Of a DNA stretch of 64,000 nt, positions 50,919 through 59,714 are shown piece after piece; the first letter of the stretch is position 1; each line of letters begins with the position of its first letter. The stretch covers positions 248,001 to 312,000 of the forward strand of contig JANFNE010000055.1 of assembly GCA_024867545.1 (NCBI GenBank), written 5' to 3'. A model generated the notes under the pieces. The model was not told the origin of the DNA. It did not search any database and saw only the letters and a program-made list of their open reading frames with translations. Source of the DNA: Phytopythium helicoides (lineage: Eukaryota; Oomycota; Peronosporomycetes; Pythiales; Pythiaceae). Position numbers and translations under genes: made by a program.

Positions 50919-51691
50919 GAGGTGAGGCGACCTGGAAGAGAAGGAACGATCCTGAAAAGGCGCGGTGCGTGGGGATTGGGTGGAATTCTATGCGTTTTGA
51001 CCAATCAACGAGATTTATGTTTTGTTTTGACCAATGGCCGAGTGCAAAGGGGAAATGACCCAATAACACAGACGTGAACCGTGGGGTTTTACGAGTTTTG
51101 TGGGTGTGAAAACGACCCGCGTTGAAGAAGTTGATGGCCACCGAGCAAATTCACACTAAGCACTGAAAGTGAGGGGGTGGAGTATACAGGAGCGAGGGTT
51201 TGCTTCCCTGATCAGCAGGAGAGTGATATTTCAGCAGTATTTGGTTTGACATATGGGAGGCATCCTGAGCTGTGCCATCTTGACAAAGCTGCAGAAATCT
51301 TGCCACCGTGCTATAGAAATCTTGAGCAGACTCGAATCAAAGCCGGGGTCGCGTCCGCTTTCGTTAACTATTGATGTAAGGCTTTCCTGGGTGGCATCAA
51401 ATTGAAGAGCAGAATCCAGGCTGTAACTCATTGAGTGGATTTCATCCAGCATCAACTACAAGTTGTCAGGATCGACAAACTCTGCATGAATTTGTTGCAT
51501 GAATATTTTTTGGTACACTGCACACTCGTCTCAAAAAAGCTACAATTGTAGCATGATTGCAGAAATCAAAATAAGCATGATGCCCACTCACACGCCGTCC
51601 TACTCGAGACAAGATATTTCATTTTGTTGACTCAATTACCGATAGAACTAAACATCCGTGCAACACACCACGGCACACATAATTGACAATA
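50919..51691. other. Intergenic region with duplication remnant
   Basis: Includes 51165-51240, which resembles the sequence just after the START stop at 41.1 kb (see there), and a minus-strand frame at 51231-51455 of uncertain meaning. It becomes AT-rich toward the kinase stop. Confidence 0.5.
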
Positions 51692-54600
51692 TCACGCTGC
51701 ACTACATTCCGCACTAAATCCAGCTGCACTGACACGCGATAGTAGTTGCTCAGCCACAGACGAATCAACTCCTAATATTTCGTAGCACTTTCGCTTCCAC
51801 GCGTGAGCAATCGAGCCATATTCATCGTCATCATCACCCTCGCCAATATTCACAATCGCGGTTGCCATTAGCTTGTCCAGACAACGATGAAGACCGTATC
51901 CTTGCAAAGCCAACTCCGTAAAGTCGACAAGTGAATCCGAGTGCGTCGATATCATCGATAACCTTGACTGAGCGTCAACAGCAAACTCACGAAGTTGATG
52001 CAATGCATCCTCATCTCCGTCGACACGTGTCTGAATGTCTTCAACTCGAGTCCACAACAAATCATGGATTTGATAAATCTTGTCTAGAGATCCCAAATCT
52101 CTCTTGGTGTTTCGTTCGTGTGTGATGTGGCTCCTGGTCAATGACGTCAGAACTGGAACATCTAGTTGTGACGATATGTTTGTTGGCTGATCGGATGGTT
52201 GTTGCTTATTCTGCTGACGTATCCCAGCCAACATCGCTAACTCATCCACGATCGTGCAGATCTGGATGCGTTCTCCGGGATTGAACTTACACATATTCTC
52301 GACCAGTTGCCATTGAGCATCCGTGCATCCAGCTGGACGATCAGGAAGCTTGCTCCGCTTCATCAAGTACTTCACAACGCCTCTGTCCAAATATTTCCAC
52401 GGAACCCGTGGTCGCACCTCCTCTCCTTCGTCAGGTTTAGCTGATGCTGCTTCAACCACTCGAAGCGCCTCGACAATGCACATTCCGAACGAAAACACAT
52501 CCGATTCGAAACTAGGAGTTGTTGTTTCTCCTAGCATCAGCTCCGGCGCCAACCAGTGCCATGCACCAGTGATATTTCCAGATTTGTCCGAGTCGCTATT
52601 ACCATCAACACTCGCAGCCAAACTCAAACCAAAATCCGTCACCTTCGCCTTCTTGTCACTGCCCACCACGATATTGTTGCACTTCAGGTCGCAATGCACA
52701 ATACCACGCTCGTGCAAATACAACAGACCGAGAGCAGCTTCGTGTAGTTTCTTCCAAATCTCATCAGGGTGCTTTGCGAGATATTTGTCAAGGGACCCGT
52801 TCGACGCATATTCACATACGAAGAATGGTTGTCGTCCGACGTGGCAGGCACCAAACAGACGTACGACATGTGGGTGACTGAGCTTGAACCAGATGTTAAC
52901 CTCGTGAGCAAACATTTTGCGCTCATCACCATGTTTCTTCACTGTTGTGGCATTAATCGATTTGCAACCGTCGGAGAGTATGAGGGGCGTTGTCATAGTA
53001 GTCCTCGTTAATAAAGGGTTGCTTTGACTTGGAACTGTCGACAGAAGATATTTCACAACCACGTCTGAGTCCAACCACTTAGCCAGATGCACGCTTCCAT
53101 AACCACCGGAACCGATCTCCTTTCCATGATTGAAAGTCAGCTCATACCAAGGTATAAACCATACCGGAAGATTTCTTGTAAACCCTTCATTGATATTCGT
53201 CCTGTTCGTGAGATCGTCATATGCTTGCTGCATGACTGACCGCTGATCATCAGTGTAATTTGCGCCTTCCCGATTGATCTCTGAGTACAGATACAACAAA
53301 AATGCTGCTAGCTCTTCGATCGTCTCAATCTCGTCCAGAAGAAGCCATGTCTTTGAGACTACTGAGATGAACATTTGTGATTGGTATGGGCAACATCCGC
53401 CATCGTATTTAGATGCCGGGATAATGCTGTTTTGGTCCCTACTTAGACCAAATTGGCTCTTCAGATTGATAATTCGTCGGCGCAGTGCGTACATGCTGTT
53501 CCCAGTAGCTCTTGTGGCCGATAATTGAATAATAAGCGCGGTTTCGCTGGCATTCACAACCAAGTTCACGGTATCGCGGACCAGAAGATAAGTTTTCTCC
53601 ACAAGCTGCAGCCGCACTGGTGTCTTTTGGATGGTTTCATAAATCTGCGCGAGATCATTGATAATCGATTGATAGGGGTAAGATTTAGTTTGTGATGCTT
53701 TGCCATGTCCCCTTTCACACACTCCTTGCAACTTTACCCACATCTTTGACAATTCATCAAACCAGTTCTCAACATCTTTCATGATTATTTCTTGAGAATG
53801 CAGCGTATGAAGGTAGAGATTATTTTTGTTGTCTTCTTGTATTGCCAAATCTTCGAACAAGCCAATGCATGCCGAAGCAGGAAGTCGAAGAGTCGGATCA
53901 CGGCAACACAATTGCTTCATCAATTGTTCGTACTTTTCAGCGACAGGAGCGGGCTGATACAAGCGATCGTAAGTTGATCCGGGTGCCCAATATAGTTTAG
54001 GCCACCGAACGCTCTGATCATCTTTGTTGAGCCACGGAATCTCTCTCGTCAGCATTTCAACGACACACAAACCCAGGGCATAGACATCAGACGCTTGAGA
54101 TGACTTCCCACCCTTCAACACCTCTGGTGACTGCCAACGCATTGAACCAACAAAACCGCGAGAATTACCTGAAACTAGGACAAAACTACCTCGACTCGAA
54201 CCCGAAGATCCACTCAAACCAAAGTTGGCAAGCTTGGCTTGATCGTCATCTCCCATAAGAATGTTGCTTCCACGCAAGTCTCCGTGAATGATACCACGCT
54301 CATGCAAATACGCTAGTCCCAGTGCTGCATGGTGCAGATATCGCCACGGTCTTCGATTCTCCGAACGACATGCTTTCAGATACTCCACCACAGACCCTTT
54401 GGTTGCCAGCTCACACACAAACAAGTGATGGCCCACATCACACGCGCCATAGAGTTTCAACACATTTGGGTGTCGTAACTGATGCCACAATGTCACTTCA
54501 TCGTAAAAAGTCGTGTTGGCTGCGTCGGGTATGAACAGTTTCAATGCGACTCGAGCATCTAACCACGTAGCAATGAAGTCAGCGGCGGTACTGTTAGCGT

Positions 54601-56386
54601 CGGTTGCTTTTATGACGTCGAGATTGAATGGAGATATGAGCAGGTCGGAATGACTTGACGAAATCGCAGTAGTTGGGTTGGACGTTTTGGAGGGATTGAT
54701 CGCTAACATCGTAGATCTTGAAGCGTTCTTCACTAGTATCCGATGGATATCAAGGTGTCCTTTTCGAGCTGCAATAGCAGCTGCTGTGAAACCAGCTCTG
54801 TTAACGATCTTGACATTAGCACCGTGCTCAGCGAGATACTTTACAACGTCCAATCGACCCGATTCTGCAGCCCTGATCAAAACTGTGTCGCCGTTCTTAT
54901 CAGCAGAGTTTGCATTAGCCCCGTGCTCAACGAGATACTTCATAATATCCCATTCGCGCCTTGTTGCTGCCTGGATCAAAATTGTCAGTCCACCGTTACT
55001 TGTGGCGTTCACATCAGCCCCATTCTCGATGAGGCATTTCACAATGTCCCATCGATCATATACTCCAGCTAGCATCATGCCCGTCCGTCCGTCGTTATCA
55101 GCAGCATTTATATCCGCGCCACTCTCAACGAGGTATCTTATAACATCTCGGTGACCGCTTGATGCAGCCTTAATCAAAGCTGTCTGTCCGTTGTTATCGG
55201 TAGCATTTACTTCAGCGCCACACTCAACGAGGTATCGCACAACACCCCGGTGACCATTTGATGCAGCACGAATCATAGCTGTCTGACCATCGTTGTCAGT
55301 AGCATTTATTTCAGCGCCACACTGAACAAAATACTTCACAACATTCCAGTGACCATTTGATGAAGCCCAACTCATAGCCGTCTGGCCATCGTTGTTAGTA
55401 GCATTTACATCAGCTCCGTGCGCAACGAAATAGTGCACAATATATATAAAACCGCAAGCTGCTGCCCAACTCATTGGCGACTGGCCGTTGTTGTCAGTGG
55501 CATTCACATTAGCTCCGCGATTAACCAAGTATTTCACAATCGCCAAGTGACCACATGCTGCAACGTAGCTCAAAACCGTTCTGCCATCCTTGGTGGTCGC
55601 ATTCACATCAGCTCCTCGTTCAATGAGGTCCTGCACAATGTCCCATTCACAATTTGTTGCAGCCAGAATTAAAGGTGTTCGTCCGGCTTCGTCCGTCGCA
55701 TTCATATCAGCTTTTTGCCGCGCAAAATACTTGACAATGTTTAAGTGACCGTGAGCTGCAGCCCCACTCAGCAGCGTCAATCCGGTGGAATCAGTGGCAT
55801 TCACATCAGCACCATGCTTAGTGAGGTAATTCACCACGTCCAAGTACCCATTGCTGGCAGCATAGGTCATTGCCGTCCGGCCATCGTTGTCAGTCGCATT
55901 CACATCAGCTTCTCGCTCAATGAGGCACTGTACAATGTCCAAGTAACCATTGCTAGCAGCATAACTCATAGCCGTTTCTCCGTTGTTATCAGTGGCATTC
56001 ACATCAGCATCGCGCTCAACGAGGAATTTCACAATGTCCAAGTGACCATCAGCTGCGGCCCAACTCAATGCCGTCCGTCCGTAGCGGTCAGTAGCATCCA
56101 CATCAGCTTCGTGGTCGATTAGATACTCCATGACGTCCCATTCTTTCCTTGATGCAGCCCAACTTAAAGCCGTCCGTCCATCGTTGCCAGTAGCATGCAC
56201 ATCAGCTCCGTGCTCAACCAAGTACTTCACAACGTTGACGTCGCCGTTGCCTGAAGCTTCCATTAGCGCTGTTCGTCCTTTCCGATCCATTACGTTTGCG
56301 TCTGCTCCACTGTTCACAACTCGTCGCACAGCACCCAAATCTCCCTTGGCAACAGCATCAAAGAGTATCGTTCTCAGCGCCTCCAT
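51692..56386 (-). CDS. Ankyrin repeats, pseudokinase and TKL kinase in one protein
   Basis: Start at 56386 (MEALRTILFDAVAKGDL), since the frame upstream lacks similarity to the sister gene; 1564 residues. About 17 ankyrin repeats (residues 1-560). A degenerate kinase at about 590-850 has VALKLF, HGDLRGSN and NFG. A helical linker with the WLLLDEIETIEEL segment follows at about 970-1130, then a full kinase: IGSGGYGSVHLAKW, VVVKYL, HPHVVRLFGACHVGRQPF, HCDLKCNN, DFGLSLA and LAPELMLGE. A helical C-terminal tail (LQGYGLHRCLDKL) closes it. It is a cytosolic signalling protein in design: ankyrins for partners, a pseudokinase-kinase pair like that of JAKs or plant tandem kinases. No signal peptide or membrane segment. 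Compared with the sister gene at 41.6-46.0 kb it keeps the linker in frame, so it is the better guide to the ancestral form. Confidence 0.9.
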   Translation of the reverse strand: MEALRTILFDAVAKGDLGAVRRVVNSGADANVMDRKGRTALMEASGNGDVNVVKYLVEHGADVHATGNDGRTALSWAASRKEWDVMEYLIDHEADVDATDRYGRTALSWAAADGHLDIVKFLVERDADVNATDNNGETAMSYAASNGYLDIVQCLIEREADVNATDNDGRTAMTYAASNGYLDVVNYLTKHGADVNATDSTGLTLLSGAAAHGHLNIVKYFARQKADMNATDEAGRTPLILAATNCEWDIVQDLIERGADVNATTKDGRTVLSYVAACGHLAIVKYLVNRGANVNATDNNGQSPMSWAAACGFIYIVHYFVAHGADVNATNNDGQTAMSWASSNGHWNVVKYFVQCGAEINATDNDGQTAMIRAASNGHRGVVRYLVECGAEVNATDNNGQTALIKAASSGHRDVIRYLVESGADINAADNDGRTGMMLAGVYDRWDIVKCLIENGADVNATSNGGLTILIQAATRREWDIMKYLVEHGANANSADKNGDTVLIRAAESGRLDVVKYLAEHGANVKIVNRAGFTAAAIAARKGHLDIHRILVKNASRSTMLAINPSKTSNPTTAISSSHSDLLISPFNLDVIKATDANSTAADFIATWLDARVALKLFIPDAANTTFYDEVTLWHQLRHPNVLKLYGACDVGHHLFVCELATKGSVVEYLKACRSENRRPWRYLHHAALGLAYLHERGIIHGDLRGSNILMGDDDQAKLANFGLSGSSGSSRGSFVLVSGNSRGFVGSMRWQSPEVLKGGKSSQASDVYALGLCVVEMLTREIPWLNKDDQSVRWPKLYWAPGSTYDRLYQPAPVAEKYEQLMKQLCCRDPTLRLPASACIGLFEDLAIQEDNKNNLYLHTLHSQEIIMKDVENWFDELSKMWVKLQGVCERGHGKASQTKSYPYQSIINDLAQIYETIQKTPVRLQLVEKTYLLVRDTVNLVVNASETALIIQLSATRATGNSMYALRRRIINLKSQFGLSRDQNSIIPASKYDGGCCPYQSQMFISVVSKTWLLLDEIETIEELAAFLLYLYSEINREGANYTDDQRSVMQQAYDDLTNRTNINEGFTRNLPVWFIPWYELTFNHGKEIGSGGYGSVHLAKWLDSDVVVKYLLSTVPSQSNPLLTRTTMTTPLILSDGCKSINATTVKKHGDERKMFAHEVNIWFKLSHPHVVRLFGACHVGRQPFFVCEYASNGSLDKYLAKHPDEIWKKLHEAALGLLYLHERGIVHCDLKCNNIVVGSDKKAKVTDFGLSLAASVDGNSDSDKSGNITGAWHWLAPELMLGETTTPSFESDVFSFGMCIVEALRVVEAASAKPDEGEEVRPRVPWKYLDRGVVKYLMKRSKLPDRPAGCTDAQWQLVENMCKFNPGERIQICTIVDELAMLAGIRQQNKQQPSDQPTNISSQLDVPVLTSLTRSHITHERNTKRDLGSLDKIYQIHDLLWTRVEDIQTRVDGDEDALHQLREFAVDAQSRLSMISTHSDSLVDFTELALQGYGLHRCLDKLMATAIVNIGEGDDDDEYGSIAHAWKRKCYEILGVDSSVAEQLLSRVSAAGFSAECSAA

Positions 56387-57801
56387 CCCGATCGCTGCTC
56401 CTTGGCCTTGAGTAGAGTCTTGCCCAAGCGCTGCGCTCTGCGTCAAGACCCACACTGACTGACCGCCGCACCGCCCGCAGAGAGAACCGAGATCCAAGAC
56501 TGCGAACCAACTGATCCCCCCATTGACCCTTCTCCTAAATTTTGAGTCCATCACGTTCTGCCACCCAATCACAATTCACCTCAGCACTCGCACGGCAATG
56601 CCCAGTCCTGTTCCATAGCTTCTGCTGTTGCTGCTGCCACTACACAACAGGCCGGATCAATTCTGGGCCGATGGGTCTGCGCCAATTGAACATCGTCAAC
56701 TTCGTCTGCAGCTCTGCCTGCAAACCAGCAACACCATTGCGTCCGTTTCTCTCCGACTCAAGTGACTCGTGATTTGGAATTGATGCCTCCGGAGCTTTCC
56801 ACCTTTCTCGTCTTCCATACAACTCCCATCCCAAGCCATACTTGGGCGTCTCCAGCCCAGCCAAGCCGGCCCGTCAACCTGCTCCTGCCCAGTCGACCAC
56901 CGCGTCAATCGGAACCAGACCCGCACCATCCAACAAACCGTTCTCAACACTCAAAAACTGAAGTAGCACCACCAGTCCACGATCCAGTATCACCTCATTC
57001 CAGCAGCTCCCAACCGAAAATCCAAGCCTCCCGACTGCTCCAGAAGCCGATCGCCCGCCCCGAGCTCCCGACGCCGCGTGCTGGTGCTTGGCCTCCCCAC
57101 CGTCGCGCAGAAAGGCCGAGCGCCGCGATGAGCATGCAGAGCGTGGCGCTCGCTGGTCAAGCTGTTTGCCCAATCGAAGCAGTGGCACTTGGATGGAGAG
57201 GAGCAACCTGCGAGACTTGATAGACGGCAGCGGACTGAAGCAGCCTCGTCCGGCGTGGCGCGGGCGTGAGGCGAGCCCTGAGCAACTGGAGCGCGGGCGT
57301 TCGGGGCTATGAATGGATGTAGATGGGTTCGGAGGGCTCTTGATACACCAGGGAGGGGTCCATGAGCCAAAGAGCCCGCGACGGAGGCGCAGACGGCGGG
57401 CGTTGGCGAGGCTCGCGGCATGCGGTCGTTCCGACGGTCTCCCATCGCATCAACCTCCAGCAACTAATACTCAGCGGCTTTTCCGCCGCGCTTCGGTCCC
57501 GCAGAAAAAAGCCCACCCATGTATACTTGATCGGGAGCTCCTCCATCAATTCCATTTCCCTTTCTCCAATTCGTTCTCAATTCATCTCCAATTCACTCCA
57601 ATTCAAACCGCAATTAACCCCACCTTCCCTCCCCGCTAAAGTCCCCTCCCCGCCCCATTTTAACGCAACCAGCTTGCGTCCCCGCGCCGAGCCGCACAAT
57701 CACATCCCCCGCCGCGCCGCCACCACCGCTCACTTCGCAACTCGCCGCCTGCCGCCCAAGCCGCCGCACTTTCTCGCCAGGTTTCCCCTTCTCCACGCAA
57801 C
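56387..57801. other. Divergent intergenic region (ANK-kinase / glutamate synthase)
   Basis: About 1.4 kb with both promoters. Just upstream of the glutamate synthase gene, 57566-57614, the motif CAATTC/CAATTA recurs five times at 10-16 bp intervals inside a pyrimidine-rich tract (tccaattcgttctcaattc ...). Other frames are poor. Confidence 0.5.
57566..57614 (+). promoter_or_regulatory. Repeated CAATTC cluster upstream of the glutamate synthase gene
   Basis: Five CAATT[C/A] hexamers at roughly 10-16 bp steps in a C/T-rich, A-poor stretch about 190-235 bp before the ATG. Oomycete core promoters often carry pyrimidine-rich initiator-type elements; this could be part of a start region, but no function is shown. 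Confidence 0.3.
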
Positions 57802-59501
57802 ATGCAGCCCGCGATCCGCCAGCACGCGGCGCGCCGCGCGTCGTCGGCCGCCAGGAAGGCGCGCGCGTTCGCGTCGGCCGCGGGCTCGGGCGACGCGTTC
57901 GAGCGGCGCGACGGCTCCAAGGGCGCCATCGTGAGCGAGCGCGCCTTTATGGACTTTAAGCGGCAGCCGGACCCGTACCGCGACGTGATGGAGCGCGTGC
58001 ACGACTGGAACGAGATCAACACGGAGCGCCGAGAGCCCGCGGAGAGAAAGGTGCAGGCCGCGCGCTGCATGGACTGCGGCACGCCCTTCTGCCAGACCAA
58101 CACGGGCTGCCCCGTCAACAACCTCATCCCCGAGTGGAACGAGCTCGTCTTCCGGGACGAGTGGAAGGAGGCCATCGACCGACTGCACAAGACCAACAAC
58201 TTTCCAGAGTTCACGGGCCGAGTCTGCCCCGCGCCGTGCGAGGCTGCTTGTGTCGCGGGACTCATCGACGACCCCATCACCATCAAGAACACCGAGTACG
58301 CCATCGTCGACCGCGCGTTCGAGGAAGGGTGGATCGTGCCGCGCATCCCCCACCGCAACGGCCTGCGCGTCGCAGTGGTTGGATCCGGACCTGCTGGCCT
58401 TGCCGCCGCCGACCAGCTCAACCAGAAGGGATACCACGTCACGGTGTACGAGCGCGAGGACCGCATCGGAGGACTGCTCATGTACGGTATCCCCAACATG
58501 AAGCTCGAGAAGAAGACGGTCTACCGCCGCGTCGACCTGCTCAAGGAGGAGGGCATCGAGTTCGTCACCAACGCCGAGATCGGCGTCAACGTGCCCGTTG
58601 AGAAGCTCCAGGCGGAGAACGACGCGGTCGTGCTCTGTGTGGGCTCGACGGTGCCGCGTGACATTGACGTGCCCGGCCGCGAGCTCAAGGGCATCCACTT
58701 CGCCATGGAGTTCCTCACCAAGAACCAGAAGCGCCTCATGCTCACTATCGACGGCAAGCTCCAGAGCGGATGGGACCGCAACTTCGTCACGGCCGAGGGC
58801 AAGGACGTCATCGTCATTGGTGGTGGTGACACCGGCACGGATTGCAGTACGTATTGGTCTTTCTGTCTGTTCATGTGGAGTTGACACGGATCATTGGAAC
58901 TAACGGGACTTGATTACTCACTGCAGTTGCCACGTCCATGCGCCATCGCTGCAAGTCGGTGACCAACCTTGAGCACAACCCGCAGCCGCCGCCGTCGCGT
59001 GCGCCTACGAACCCGTGGCCTGAGTACCCGCGTGTGTACGGCGTCGACTACGGCCACGCCGAGGTGCGCGCCGTGTTTGGCGAGGACCCGCGCAAGTACA
59101 GCCGCATCACGAAGGAGTTCAAGGGCAACGACAAGGGCGAGGTGACGCACGTCGTGACGATCGCGTCCGAGAAGGTCGACGGCGTGATCGTGCCGGTGCC
59201 GGGCACGGAGGAGGAGATCCCGGCCGACTTGGTGCTGTTCGCCATGGGCTTTTCGCACCCGGAGCAGCAGATCGCCGAGAAGCTCGGCCTCGAGGTCGAC
59301 CAGCGGCGGAACGTGCGTGCCGTCTACGGCGACTACCAGACGTCGGTGGAGGGCGTGTTCGCCGCCGGTGACTGCCGCCGCGGTCAGTCGCTGGTCGTGT
59401 GGGCCATCAACGAGGGCCGTGGCGTGGCCGACGCCGTTGAGAAGTACTTCCTCAACGAGGGCTTCCAGCCAGAGGTGTCCCAAAACCAGCGCTACGGCTA
59501 A
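57802..59501 (+). CDS. gltD: Glutamate synthase small subunit-like protein (GltD type), mitochondrial
   Basis: Exon 1 57802-58846, intron 58847-58926 (80 nt, GTACGT...CTGCAG), exon 2 58927-59501; 539 residues, frame preserved. The N-terminus ([20 protein letters not shown]) is Arg/Ala/Ser-rich without acids, as in a mitochondrial targeting peptide. Then follow the cysteine motifs of the GltD family ([12 protein letters not shown]...[15 protein letters not shown] and [13 protein letters not shown]) that bind Fe-S clusters, an FAD-binding [17 protein letters not shown], and [17 protein letters not shown]. The NAD(P)H-binding [13 protein letters not shown] straddles the intron, and the C-terminal FAD motif [19 protein letters not shown] is followed by [11 protein letters not shown]. 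It transfers electrons from NAD(P)H toward a partner flavoprotein, classically the GltB large chain making glutamate from glutamine and 2-oxoglutarate. Here it is separate from any large chain in the window; paralogues of GltD also serve in other enzymes. Confidence 0.9.
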
Positions 59502-59714
59502 GCGCTGCGCGCTACAGACTACTCATTAGCGCTCAGGATCCGACCGCTAGGGAACCGCAGCGAGAGACGAACAGACTATTTGTACTGGTAATGAAATTAT
59601 GCGCATGCGCCACCCTGCCGAGTCTTTCATGCTGGCGAGTCGATGCTAATGGTGCTGCTTCTAACAGCAGATAGTGATGAGTGAGTCAGGTCATCGAGCG
59701 AATGGCTGACGAGC
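59502..59714. other. Short convergent gap
   Basis: About 210 bp between the converging stops of the glutamate synthase gene (plus) and LRR gene (minus). Nothing seen. Confidence 0.6.

Larger units (their letters stand above)
41606..52897. repeat. Near-identical kinase blocks in the two ANK-kinase genes
   Basis: 41606-42759 and 51744-52897 (offset 10138) are almost identical: I noticed only two differences, near 42569 (t/c) and 42692 (a/t). The proteins they encode are identical from the HPHVVRLF segment to DSSVAEQLL. Immediately outside both ends the sequences diverge. The span given covers both blocks. Confidence 0.85.
43945..54680. repeat. Similar pseudokinase blocks in the two ANK-kinase genes
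   Basis: About 43945-44540 and 54083-54680 are very similar, with several differences, between less similar linker and ankyrin parts. With the block above this shows patchwork similarity. The span given covers both blocks. Confidence 0.65.

Noticed and set aside
56387..56572. N-terminal extension of the large ANK-kinase gene
   Set aside because: The sister gene starts at the equivalent of 56386 and shows no similarity upstream.
57730..58887. 385-residue frame antisense to the glutamate synthase exon
   Set aside because: GC-rich shadow of a strongly supported gene.
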